Positions 7,855 to 16,105 of a DNA stretch of 64,000 bases are shown here, piece after piece. The stretch covers positions 620,001-684,000 of the forward strand of contig NZ_CP108938.1 in the NCBI RefSeq assembly GCF_036347135.1, given 5' to 3'. Under the pieces are notes generated by a model, which saw only the letters and a program-made list of their open reading frames with translations, did no database searches and was not told the origin of the DNA. Numbering within the stretch: position 1 is the first letter of the stretch; each line of letters starts with the position of its first letter. The position numbers and the translations under genes are program-made. Source of the DNA: Streptomyces sp. NBC_00775 (GTDB taxonomy: Bacteria > Actinomycetota > Actinomycetes > Streptomycetales > Streptomycetaceae).

Positions 7855-9552
7855 GTGTTCTTCGTCGACACCATCGAGGTGCCGGGCCTGGGAAACCGCA
7901 GCTATCTGGCGGGCGGCCCGGCGGGCGCCGTGGCGGTCGATCCGCCGAGGGACGTCGACCGGGTGGTCGCGGCCGCGGCCCGGCGGGGCGTGCGGATCAC
8001 GCACGTCGTGGAGACGCACCTCCACAACGACTACGTGAGCGGCGGCCTGGAGCTGGCCCGGCTCACCGGGGCGCTCTACCTGGTGCCGGGCGACGCACGG
8101 GTCACCTTCGAGCGGGTGCCGGTGGCCGACGGGGACCGTGTGGAGGTCGACGCCGGACTGACCCTGCGCGCACTGGCCACGCCCGGACACACGCCGCACC
8201 ACACCTCGTACGTCCTGGAGGAGGCCGGCCTCGCGGTGGCGGCGTTCACCGGCGGTTCCCTGCTCATCGGCACGGTCGGGCGGCCCGACCTGGTCGAGCC
8301 GCGGCTGACCGGGGAGCTGGCCCGCGCACAGCACGCCTCCGCGCACCGGCTCGCCGCCGAGTTGCCGGACGACACCGCGGTGCTGCCCACCCACGGATTC
8401 GGCAGCTTCTGTTCCGCCGGGCATGCCTCGGGTGACTCGACGACCATCGGGCAGGAGCGCGGCAGCAACGAAGCGCTGGTCAAGGACGTCGACACCTTCG
8501 TCGCCGAACTGCTCGCCGGGCTCGACGACGTGCCCGCGTACTACGCGCACATGGGCCCCGCCAACGCCGAGGGCCCCGCCCCCGTCGACCTCACCCCGCC
8601 CGCGCTCGCGGACGCCGAGGAGATCGCCGCCCGGCTGGCCGCCGGTGAGTGGGTGGTGGATCTGCGCAACCGGGTCGCGTTCGCGGCGGGCCACGTCACC
8701 GGGTCCGTCAACTTCGAGGCGGACGGCTCGCTCGCCACCTATCTGGCCTGGCTGCTGCCGTGGGGCAAGCCGGTCACCCTGCTCGCCGAGTCACCGCGCC
8801 AACTCGCCGACGCCCAGCGGGAGCTCGTACGCGTCGGCGTCGACCGTCCCGCCGCGGCCGCCGTCGGTTCGCCCGGCGGCTGGGTGCGCGAAGGCGAACG
8901 GCCGCGCTCCTTCCCGCGCGCCACCTTCGCGGACCTCGCCGGGGCACACTCCGGCGAGATGGTGATCCTGGACGTCCGGCGCGATTCCGAGCGCGCCGAG
9001 GGCCACATCGCGGGTTCGGTGCACCTCCCCGTCCACCAGCTGCGCGACCGGCTCGGCGAGATACCCGCCGGAACCGTCTGGGTGCACTGCGCCGGAGGCA
9101 TGCGGGCAGCCATCGCCGCCTCGCTCCTCGACGCGGCCGGCCGGGATGTCGTGGCCGTGGACGACGCCTTCACCGCCGCGGGCGAGGCCGGTCTGCCCAT
9201 GGCGCGGATCACTCCGGCCGAGGCCCGGGATCGCACGGGCCCCGGCACCGATGCCGTGCTGCTGGACGTCCGCGAGCCGGACGAGTGGGCGGACGGGCAC
9301 GCGCCGGGTTCCGTGAACGCCCCGTTGTCCGCGCTGGCCGCCGGCGCCGCGCTGCCTCCGGCCGCCCAGGACCGTCCCCTCGTCGCCGTGTGCCGCTCCG
9401 GGAAGCGCTCCCGGGAGGCCGCCGTGCTGCTCGCGGCCCGTGGCTTCGACGTGGTGGACGTCATCGGGGGAATGCGGGCCTGGGCTCAGGCGGGCCTGTC
9501 CACGGTGACCGCGCCGGGCCAAGGGAACGAACACGGCGGACCGGCCGCGTGA
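7855..9552 (+). CDS. persulfide dioxygenase-like MBL protein fused to three rhodanese domains
   Basis: A 565-residue CstB-like fusion. Residues 1-230 are an ETHE1-type metallo-beta-lactamase domain with THLHNDY (54-60) and PGHTPHH (110-116). Residues 250-345 are a rhodanese-like domain without a cysteine. Residues 355-445 are an active-type rhodanese with C412 in VHCAGGM. Residues 452-550 are a second active-type rhodanese with C513 in VCRSGKRS. Members oxidise or transfer sulfane sulfur from low-molecular-weight persulfides. The position of the third iron ligand (FTGD in ETHE1) is FTGG here (131-134). The GTG start has GAGGAGAGGAG 8 bases upstream. It leads an operon with the sulfur-anion exporter and follows two operators. 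Confidence 0.88.
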   Translation: MFFVDTIEVPGLGNRSYLAGGPAGAVAVDPPRDVDRVVAAAARRGVRITHVVETHLHNDYVSGGLELARLTGALYLVPGDARVTFERVPVADGDRVEVDAGLTLRALATPGHTPHHTSYVLEEAGLAVAAFTGGSLLIGTVGRPDLVEPRLTGELARAQHASAHRLAAELPDDTAVLPTHGFGSFCSAGHASGDSTTIGQERGSNEALVKDVDTFVAELLAGLDDVPAYYAHMGPANAEGPAPVDLTPPALADAEEIAARLAAGEWVVDLRNRVAFAAGHVTGSVNFEADGSLATYLAWLLPWGKPVTLLAESPRQLADAQRELVRVGVDRPAAAAVGSPGGWVREGERPRSFPRATFADLAGAHSGEMVILDVRRDSERAEGHIAGSVHLPVHQLRDRLGEIPAGTVWVHCAGGMRAAIAASLLDAAGRDVVAVDDAFTAAGEAGLPMARITPAEARDRTGPGTDAVLLDVREPDEWADGHAPGSVNAPLSALAAGAALPPAAQDRPLVAVCRSGKRSREAAVLLAARGFDVVDVIGGMRAWAQAGLSTVTAPGQGNEHGGPAA

Positions 9553-10295
9553 GTGTCCTGATCCTCGCTCTCCTCGCCGGTGGCGTGATCGGGCTGGCGC
9601 TCGGCGCGCTGGGCGGCGGCGGCAGCGTACTGGCCGTACCCGCCCTGATCTATCTGCTCGGTTTCAGCCCCGCCGCGGCCACCACCGCGAGCCTGGTCAT
9701 CGTCACGGTCACGTCCGCGACCGCGCTGACCGCGCACGCCCGGGAAGGCGCCGTGCGCTGGCGCGGCGGCGCACTGTTCGCGGCGGCGGGACTGGTGCCC
9801 GCGGCCCTGGGCGGAGCCGTCGCCGGACATCTGCCGTCCGGTCTGCTGACCGCCGCCTTCGCGGTGGTCGCCGCCCTCGCGGCGGTGCGGATGCTGCGGC
9901 CTTCGGCCGCCGTGCCCGATGCGGCGCCACCGCGTCCCGGACTGATCGCCGGAACGGGCGCGGGGCTCGGCGCGGTGACCGGTGTGCTGGGGGTGGGCGG
10001 CGGCTTCCTCGCCGTACCGGCCCTGGTCGGTGTGGTGGGTCTGCGGATGCGGGCCGCCGTCGGCACGAGTCTGCTGGTCATCACCGTGAACTCGCTGGCG
10101 GCGCTGGCTGCCCGCGCCGGGACGGCCGAGAGCCTCGACTGGTCGGTCGTCGCACCGTTCGCGGGCGCCGCGATCCTCGGCGCGTGGGACGGCAGGCGGC
10201 TGGCGGCCAAGGTGTCCGGTGGCATGCTTCAGCGGATCTTCGCCTGCGTCCTGCTGGCGGTGGCGCTGTTCATGCTGGTCGACGCCGTCGTATGA
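9549..10295 (+). CDS. TauE/SafE family sulfite/sulfur-anion exporter
   Basis: A 248-residue integral membrane protein with about eight hydrophobic segments arranged as two repeats. Each repeat opens with a Gly-rich helix (GALGGGGSVLAVPAL near 18-32 and GVLGVGGGFLAVPALVG near 140-156), the TauE/SafE hallmark. The GTG start overlaps the stop of the persulfide dioxygenase gene by 4 bases (GTGA), so the two are co-translated. The neighbourhood suggests export of sulfite or thiosulfate produced by the dioxygenase and rhodanese steps, as in the staphylococcal cst operon. Confidence 0.87.
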   Translation: MSVLILALLAGGVIGLALGALGGGGSVLAVPALIYLLGFSPAAATTASLVIVTVTSATALTAHAREGAVRWRGGALFAAAGLVPAALGGAVAGHLPSGLLTAAFAVVAALAAVRMLRPSAAVPDAAPPRPGLIAGTGAGLGAVTGVLGVGGGFLAVPALVGVVGLRMRAAVGTSLLVITVNSLAALAARAGTAESLDWSVVAPFAGAAILGAWDGRRLAAKVSGGMLQRIFACVLLAVALFMLVDAVV

Positions 10296-10316
10296 CGACG
10301 GCACGCCAGTGAGCCG

Positions 10317-10667
<351 letters not shown>

Positions 10668-10684
10668 TCAAGGATGACACCGAC

Positions 10685-11251
10685 ATGAAGACCCCCCTCT
10701 CCCTCGACGCCGACCAGGCCCGCACGCGCCTGCCCGAGCTGACCGTCCTGGACGTCCGCACGCCCGGCGAGTACGCCTCCGGGCACCTGCCCGGCGCCCT
10801 CAACATCCCCCTGGACCAACTGCACCGGGCGTTGCCCGCCCTCAAGGAGGCCACGACCGACCTGCTCGTCGTGTGCGCGTCCGGCGCCCGTTCCGACAGC
10901 GCCCGCAAGACGCTCGCCGAGCACGGCGTGACGGCCGCCACCCTCGTCGGCGGCACCAGCGCCTGGGCCGAGCGCGGCCATGAGCTGCATCACCCTGCGG
11001 CCGGTACGCGCACCACCTGGTCCATGGAGCGCCAGGTCCGCTTCACCGCGGGAAGTGTCGTCCTGGCCGGGCTGGGTCTCGGACTGCTGCACCCTGCCTG
11101 GCAGTTGCTCTCGGCGGGGATAGCGGGCGGCCTGGTCTTCTCGGCGGTCACCAACACCTGCGGCATGGCGGCGATACTCGCCAAGCTCCCGCACAACCGC
11201 CCCCGGCCGGCCGATCTCGACGCGACGCTGGCCGCGCTCGCCGGGCGCTGA
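10685..11251 (+). CDS. membrane-anchored rhodanese (rhodanese + DUF2892)
   Basis: A 188-residue YgaP-like sulfurtransferase. The N-terminal rhodanese domain (about 5-100) has its catalytic C64 in VVCASGARS. Two hydrophobic segments (about 118-132 and 136-155) form a DUF2892 membrane hairpin. Rhodaneses of this type move sulfane sulfur at the membrane. It is divergent from the CstR-like repressor, with a perfect operator between them. I therefore place it in the same reactive-sulfur regulon as the persulfide dioxygenase and exporter. Confidence 0.88.
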   Translation: MKTPLSLDADQARTRLPELTVLDVRTPGEYASGHLPGALNIPLDQLHRALPALKEATTDLLVVCASGARSDSARKTLAEHGVTAATLVGGTSAWAERGHELHHPAAGTRTTWSMERQVRFTAGSVVLAGLGLGLLHPAWQLLSAGIAGGLVFSAVTNTCGMAAILAKLPHNRPRPADLDATLAALAGR

Positions 11252-11397
11252 CACCAGCCGCCGGGTGACGGCGAGCCCCCGCTCGCCCTCTCGACGGCCC
11301 CGGACTGGCCCACCCTGCGCGGAAGTTGAGCGGTTCTCGGTCCGCGCCCGCGCCGACGTAGCCTGAATGCTCCGCACCGAGGCCCGCAAGGAGCACC

Positions 11398-13152
11398 GTG
11401 AGCATCACCGCCGCCGAGCCCGAGGTGCCCGCGTGGCGCCTGCTGCTCGAGTACGTTCGACCGCATCGATGGGCCCTGCTCGCGGGCGCGTTGCTGGCGC
11501 TCGCGACCGGGGCCACCGGTCTGGTGCTGCCGCTGGTGGCGCGCGGGCTCATCGACGATCTGTCGCACGACCGGCCCATCGGGCGGGCGCTGCTCGGCAT
11601 GGCGGCACTGGTGGTCACCAACGCGGCGGTGGGGGCGCTGGGTTCGTATGTGCTGCGGCGCACCGCCGAGTCGGTGGTGCTCGGCGCGCGGCGCGCCCTG
11701 TCGTCGTATCTGCTGCGGCTGCGGATACCGGCCGTGGACCGCAGCGAGCCGGGCGACCTGATGGCCCGGATCACCTCCGACACGACGCTGCTGCGCGAGG
11801 TCACCACCGATTCCCTGGTGGGCCTCGGGACGGGCGGTCTCACGCTCGTGGCGACGGTGGTGATGATGGGCCTGGTCGACGTGGTGCTGCTCGGCGTCAC
11901 CCTGGGCGTGATCCTGTGCGCGGGGACGGTGCTCGGGGTGATCGTGCCGCGCATCAACCGGGCGAGCAAGCAGGCCCAGGACGCGGTCGGTGTGATGGGT
12001 GCCTCGCTGGAGCGGATCCTGGGCGCGCTGCGCACGGTCAAGGCGTCCGGTGCCGAGCACCGCGAGGAGGCGACCATCCACGCGGCGGCCGAGGAGTCGT
12101 GGCGGCAGAGCGTGCGGGCCGCCAAGTGGTCGGCGGCCGCGGGCAACACGGCCGGTCTGGCGATGCAGATCGCCTTCATCACGGTGCTGGCGGTGGGCGG
12201 CGCCCGGGTCGCGACCGGCTCCATCGACGTGGGCACGCTGGTCGCCTTCCTCCTCTACGTGTTCTATCTGATGTCGCCGATCCAGCAGGTGGTCGGCGCG
12301 ATCACGCAGTACCAGACCGGTGCCGCCGCGCTGGCCCGGATCCAGGAGGCACTGCGGCTGCCCGCCGAACCGGCCGCCCGGCCCGCGCCGTTGCCCACTC
12401 CGGGCGCGGAACCCGCGGCGCTCGCCTTCGACGACGTCCGCTTCCGGTACGCCGACGATCTGCCGTACGTCCACCACGGTGTGACCTTCGCCGTGCCGGC
12501 CCGCGGCATGACCGCGTTCGTCGGCCCTTCCGGCGCGGGCAAGACCACCGTCTTCTCGCTCATCGAGCGGTTCTACGACCCGGAGGTGGGCGTCGTCACG
12601 GTCGACGGCCGTGATCTGGCGCAGTGGGATCTGCCCCAACTCCGTTCCGCCATCGGCTATGTGGAGCAGGACGCCCCCGTCCTTTCGGGCTCGCTGCGCG
12701 ACAATCTGCTGCTCGGGAATCCAGAGGCCGACGAGGCCGACCTCACGCGCGTCCTGAAGACAACCCGTCTCGACGGCCTGATCGCCCGGCTCCCGCGCGG
12801 CCTGGACACCCTGGTCGGCCACCGCGGCACCAAGCTCTCCGGCGGCGAACGCCAGCGCGTCGCCATCGCCCGTGCCCTGCTGCGCCGCCCCCGGCTGCTG
12901 CTCCTCGACGAGGCCACCTCGCAGCTCGACGCCGTCAACGAGGCCGCGCTGCGCGACACAGTCGCCGATGTCGCCCGTACGACCACGGTCCTCGTCGTCG
13001 CGCACCGGCTGTCCACCGTCACCATGGCCGACCGCATCGTCGTCATGGACGCCGGGCGCGTCCGCGCCGTGGGCACCCACCGCGAGCTCGTCGCCGCTGA
13101 TCCGCTCTACGCCGAACTGGCGGCCACGCAGTTCCTCGCCACCGCCGGGTAG
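11398..13152 (+). CDS. ABC transporter, fused permease and ATPase
   Basis: A 584-residue half-transporter of the multidrug/lipid exporter type. About six transmembrane helices occupy 15-310, then a nucleotide-binding domain with Walker [10 protein letters not shown] (about 376-384), signature LSGGERQR (about 481-488), Walker [10 protein letters not shown] (about 499-507) and switch His in VAHRLST. The GTG at 11398 is used; an ATG further upstream is a different frame. The substrate is not evident. It stands alone between the rhodanese gene and a degraded MFS gene, so it probably acts as a homodimer. Confidence 0.88.
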   Translation: MSITAAEPEVPAWRLLLEYVRPHRWALLAGALLALATGATGLVLPLVARGLIDDLSHDRPIGRALLGMAALVVTNAAVGALGSYVLRRTAESVVLGARRALSSYLLRLRIPAVDRSEPGDLMARITSDTTLLREVTTDSLVGLGTGGLTLVATVVMMGLVDVVLLGVTLGVILCAGTVLGVIVPRINRASKQAQDAVGVMGASLERILGALRTVKASGAEHREEATIHAAAEESWRQSVRAAKWSAAAGNTAGLAMQIAFITVLAVGGARVATGSIDVGTLVAFLLYVFYLMSPIQQVVGAITQYQTGAAALARIQEALRLPAEPAARPAPLPTPGAEPAALAFDDVRFRYADDLPYVHHGVTFAVPARGMTAFVGPSGAGKTTVFSLIERFYDPEVGVVTVDGRDLAQWDLPQLRSAIGYVEQDAPVLSGSLRDNLLLGNPEADEADLTRVLKTTRLDGLIARLPRGLDTLVGHRGTKLSGGERQRVAIARALLRRPRLLLLDEATSQLDAVNEAALRDTVADVARTTTVLVVAHRLSTVTMADRIVVMDAGRVRAVGTHRELVAADPLYAELAATQFLATAG

Positions 13153-13566
13153 CCGCCTCGTTCGGCATGCTCATCGGCGCCCTGACCACCGGGAACGGCC
13201 TGGTCCGCCCCACCCCAGGTCGCCGCTCCGGCCGCGGGCGCAGCGGGCCGTCTCGCCGCCGTAGGGGCGCTCTTCCGTCCCGAGTCCCGCTGGGCCACTC
13301 CCCTGCTCTGGCCGGCCTCCTTCTCGGGGCTGCCGCTCGTGTACGGCGTCAGCACCTGGCTGCCGGGCGCGCTGCTGCTCAAGGCACATCTCCCGTTGGG
13401 CGTGACGTACGCCGTGGTCGCGATCACGGGAGTCCGGCTCTTCAGTGCGCAGGTCATGGTCTACGCCACCGCCGACACCGTCTACCGCGAGAGTGAGCGC
13501 GCGGCCGGGCTCGGCCTGGTCACCGGGGTCGGCCGCACCGGCGCCGTCGTCACGGCCGACGCCTGA
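13153..13566 (+). pseudogene. degraded MFS transporter (aromatic-acid/H+ symporter-like) remnant
   Basis: Two pieces of an MFS protein can be read in different frames. Near 13155-13200 the translation gives ASFGMLIGALTTG, like the second or third helix of AAHS-type transporters. From about 13215 a different frame gives WPASFSGLPLVYGVSTWLPG, then VRLFSAQVMVYATADTVY and GLGLVTGVGRTGAVV, matching late helices, and ends at 13566. The middle of the protein is missing and the pieces are frameshifted. No start, complete domain or ribosome binding site survives, so I call it a pseudogene. Confidence 0.55.
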
Positions 13567-13571
13567 GCGAC

Positions 13572-13613
13572 GGCGAGCCCCGGCAGAACGTCATTGTTCT
13601 GCCGGGGCTCGCC
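13572..13613. terminator. strong bidirectional hairpin terminator
   Basis: Two arms of 18 bases (13572-13589 and 13596-13613) are perfect reverse complements around a 6-base loop (GTCATT). The hairpin sits between the MFS remnant and the convergent small secreted protein gene. Confidence 0.85.
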
Positions 13614-13635
13614 CTGCCGCCCGTGTGCTGCCGCG

Positions 13636-13929
13636 CTACTCGATACCGGGAAGCAGCCCGGTGACGGGCGCGGCCAGGTCGGTCACCTGCTGCAGCTGGT
13701 TCAGGTCGTTCAGCCGGCTGAGTCCGCGGAGCTGGCGGGAGGGCAGCGGGATGTCGGCCTGGTGTTCCGCGGGAATGTCACTCAGCGCCAGCGAGTCGAG
13801 CTCGGCGATCGGGCTGAGCTTCCCCGCGTTCTGGGCCTCGGCGCCCGCCGCGCTCGCCAGCGGCGCGGCAAGGCCTGTGACACCGATGGCGAGACCAACG
13901 GCGGCGACCATACGTCGTGTTGAGATCAT
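13636..13929 (-). CDS. small secreted protein of unknown function
   Basis: A 97-residue protein with a clear signal peptide (about 1-27: Arg-Arg n-region, Ala/Gly/Val core, ASAA cleavage site). The mature part of about 70 residues is rich in Leu, Asp and Pro, with no cysteine. It carries SRLNDLNQLQQVTDLAAPV and ends in APVTGLLPGIE. Such short secreted proteins are common in Streptomyces and have no assigned role; I recognise no enzyme motif. The APVTGL tail resembles the end of the GG-leader peptide at 51.7 kb. A strong terminator follows 22 bases after its stop. Confidence 0.75.
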   Translation of the reverse strand: MISTRRMVAAVGLAIGVTGLAAPLASAAGAEAQNAGKLSPIAELDSLALSDIPAEHQADIPLPSRQLRGLSRLNDLNQLQQVTDLAAPVTGLLPGIE

Positions 13930-14100
13930 GCTTTCTGCAACGGCCCCGGGCCCCCGGCGGACACGGCCCTCCCCCGTCGCTCACCCGTCAGGCGCATCGG
14001 GCCGTTGCGCTTGCCGACCGCCCCACAGCGGAGGAGCCTCGAAGGAGAGGCCCTTCGCGGCCCACTCCTCGCTGGGCCGCGGCCTTCCAAGGAGGTCACT

Positions 14101-14466
14101 ATGGGCACTGCGGCATTTCCCACCTTCGACACCGAAGCGCTACGCCAGGGCATCGAAGGACAGAGTGCGACAGCTCTGCTGTCGCTGTACGCGGACGACG
14201 CGGAACTACGTGTCATCGACCGCAACACCCAGCCCAGCCACCCGATGGTCAAACACGGTCGCAGCGAGATCGGCGACATGCTCAACGACGTCTACAGCCG
14301 CGACATGACGCACAAGCTGGAGCAGTGCGTCATCCAGGGCGACCACGTCGCCTACACCGAGTCCTGCGAGTACCCGGACGGCGTGCGGGTACTGGCCAGC
14401 TCGATGATGGCGCTGCGCGACGGCAAGATCGTCGAGCAGACGCTTGTGCAGGCATGGGACGAGTAG
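14101..14466 (+). CDS. NTF2-like (SnoaL-like) fold protein
   Basis: A 121-residue protein of the nuclear-transport-factor-2-like superfamily. It shows the typical opening helix and YADDAELRVID strand, then HPMVKHGRSEIGDML and a C-terminal sheet with VIQGDHVAYTESCEYPDG. Members are small isomerases, cyclases or ligand-binding proteins; the substrate here is unknown. The start at 14101 is decided by AAGGAGG five bases upstream, one of the best ribosome binding sites in the window. Longer frames upstream lack such a site. It is convergent with a MarR gene 24 bases downstream. Confidence 0.8.
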   Translation: MGTAAFPTFDTEALRQGIEGQSATALLSLYADDAELRVIDRNTQPSHPMVKHGRSEIGDMLNDVYSRDMTHKLEQCVIQGDHVAYTESCEYPDGVRVLASSMMALRDGKIVEQTLVQAWDE

Positions 14467-14490
14467 GAAGGAACTGGCCGAGGGTCCAGA

Positions 14491-15063
14491 TCAGGTCCCG
14501 TCTGACCTGGACCTTTTCGGCGAGTACGGCGATGGGCCGGTCGCGTACGCACCGGACTCGGCGGATAGGACCAGTTTCCGCAGCAGGTCTGCGAGCGTCC
14601 GCTTCTCTGCTGGGCTCAGTACTGCGAGCAGCGCGTTCTCACCCTTGTCCTCGGACACCACATGCTGCTCGAACGCATCGAATCCGGCGTCGGTGAGCCG
14701 TACCCGTACGCGCCGACGGTCGCTCCTCTCATGCGTGCGGCTGAGCAGGCCCGCATCCTCCAGCGGTGCGAGCCGCGCCGACAGGGCGCCCCGGGTCAGC
14801 CCCAGCATGTCGGCGAGCTGTGACGGGCTGGCCTCGTAGGGCGGGCCGAGCCTGCGCAGCATCAGCAGCACCTTGAACTGCCAGTGCTGGAGGCCGTCCG
14901 AGTCCAGGGTGTCCCGGCGGGCCTGCGCCGCGTGCCGGGCCAGGATGGCGAGCCGGGCGATGATCGCCTCCTTGACCGGGTCCATCCAGTCGAGCTCCTT
15001 CGACCAGAGCGCGACGTGCCGGTCGACCGAGTCCGCGGTCGCCGCGTCGGACGGTTCTGTCAT
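14491..15063 (-). CDS. MarR-family transcriptional regulator
   Basis: A 190-residue MarR protein. The winged helix-turn-helix spans about 60-130 (QFKVLLMLRRLGPPYEASPSQLADMLGL, then GLTRGALSARLAPLEDAGLLSRTH and the beta wing RSDRRRVRVRLTDAG). The start at 15063 follows a GGGGGG stretch; an ATG five codons upstream is possible. It is divergent from a TPR-like gene across a 58-base AT-rich gap, and most likely represses that promoter and its own. The ligand is unknown; MarR proteins usually respond to phenolic compounds or oxidants. Confidence 0.88.
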   Translation of the reverse strand: MTEPSDAATADSVDRHVALWSKELDWMDPVKEAIIARLAILARHAAQARRDTLDSDGLQHWQFKVLLMLRRLGPPYEASPSQLADMLGLTRGALSARLAPLEDAGLLSRTHERSDRRRVRVRLTDAGFDAFEQHVVSEDKGENALLAVLSPAEKRTLADLLRKLVLSAESGAYATGPSPYSPKRSRSDGT

Positions 15064-15121
15064 GCGGGCCCCCCACATAGTTTTCTTGTGGATAGTTTTT
15101 CGAATTACTACTTTCCTCGCC
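15064..15121. promoter_or_regulatory. AT-rich divergent promoter region between MarR and TPR-like genes
   Basis: A short gap of unusually low GC for this genome containing ATAGTTTTCTTGTGGATAG with two TAGTTTT-like half repeats (15077-15100). It is a likely operator/promoter for the divergent pair; no perfect palindrome is visible. Confidence 0.45.
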
Positions 15122-15991
15122 ATGACGAACACCGCAAGCACGATTCGTACAGCCGTATCGCTGGACGAACTCCTCGCCGCTGTACGTGAGTTGAGGATCA
15201 GCGGTCGCTGGGAACGCGCGACGAACCTACTGGACGCCACCGATGCGACCGATCCGCAGGCGCGCGCCCGACTGGCCGTGGCCGCCGCCGAAGTCGCGCT
15301 GGAGAGCGACTGGTTCGGCGGGACCGGCCTGGCGCGGGCTCGGCTCGGCGCCGCGGAGAAGGCCTTCGGGGAAGCGCGCCTGGACGGCCGTTGGGACCTG
15401 GACTTCCTGTGGCTGCGCCACGACTACTCCGGTCTGCTGCGCGCCGACGGCACGTTCCGCGCCGGCCCCGACGGCAAGGACCCGGAGGCCCTCGCCGCGC
15501 TGCGCCATCTCGCCGGGCTCCTGCGCGACCAGGCCCCGGACGCGGTGCGCCGCGGCTGGGCCGAGATGTATCTGGGCCTGATCGCGGACAACCTGTTCGC
15601 CGAGCGGGCCAGCGCGCCCGCCCACTACGAGGCCGCCCTGCGCGCGGGCGAGTCGGGGGACGACCTGCTGTCCCGCGAGGCACTGCGCCACCTCGGCGAT
15701 CACGACCACGACCACGGCGACCACGCACGGGCGCTGGAACGCTGGAACCGGGCGACCACGCTCGGCGCCCGGGCCGGAACCGTCCCCGGCACCCTCTCGA
15801 TGCAGATGCTCCTGGCGGTCCTCGCCCGCGACACCGGCGACGAGGCCGGAGCCGTCGCACTGGCCCGGGAGATCGCCCGCTGGGCGGGAGCCGTCGGAGC
15901 CGTGACCACCGAGGCGCAGGCCAACGGTTTCCTGGCGGGAGAAGACCCGACGGCACCGCCCGCCGCCCAGGCCGTTCATCCTACGAGCTAG
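15122..15991 (+). CDS. tetratricopeptide-like helical repeat protein
   Basis: A 289-residue all-helical protein with Ala/Leu/Arg-rich repeats of about 35-40 residues. SGRWERATNLLDAT, AAAEVALESDWFGG, AEMYLGLIADNLF, EALRHLGDHDH and HARALERWNRATTLGA look like TPR or SEL1-type helices. A histidine/aspartate cluster (GDHDHDHGDHAR, about 197-208) sits in one helix-turn and could bind a metal. No enzyme motif is seen. It is divergent from a MarR regulator and is therefore likely MarR-controlled. The ATG at 15122 has no strong Shine-Dalgarno. The role is unknown. Confidence 0.72.
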   Translation: MTNTASTIRTAVSLDELLAAVRELRISGRWERATNLLDATDATDPQARARLAVAAAEVALESDWFGGTGLARARLGAAEKAFGEARLDGRWDLDFLWLRHDYSGLLRADGTFRAGPDGKDPEALAALRHLAGLLRDQAPDAVRRGWAEMYLGLIADNLFAERASAPAHYEAALRAGESGDDLLSREALRHLGDHDHDHGDHARALERWNRATTLGARAGTVPGTLSMQMLLAVLARDTGDEAGAVALAREIARWAGAVGAVTTEAQANGFLAGEDPTAPPAAQAVHPTS

Positions 15992-15994
15992 GCT

Positions 15995-16082
15995 GATCGG
16001 CGGGCCGTGACTGGCGCTGAGGTGGAGTACCACCGGGGAGCGGCCTGACGAACGGGTCTTTGCCGCGCGCCTGGGCGATGGT
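15995..16082 (+). ncRNA. ZTP riboswitch (pfl motif)
   Basis: The leader of folD contains the conserved pfl/ZTP elements in order: GGGCCGTGACTGGCGCTGAG (16002-16021), a GGTGGAGTACCACC hairpin (16021-16034), GGGGAGCGGCC closing the first domain, and after a linker the second-domain core CCGCGCGCCTGGGC (16063-16076). The motif is known to bind ZTP/ZMP, the signal of low 10-formyl-tetrahydrofolate, and to turn on folate and purine genes. Its position 24-30 bases before folD fits exactly. Confidence 0.9.
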
Positions 16083-16105
16083 GTCAGCAACGCTCAGGAG
16101 AACCC

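Noticed and set aside
15720..15724. CRISPR-like or short tandem repeats such as the CACGACCACGACCACGG stretch
   Set aside because: They encode the His/Asp cluster of the TPR-like protein; spacing and length do not fit a CRISPR array.
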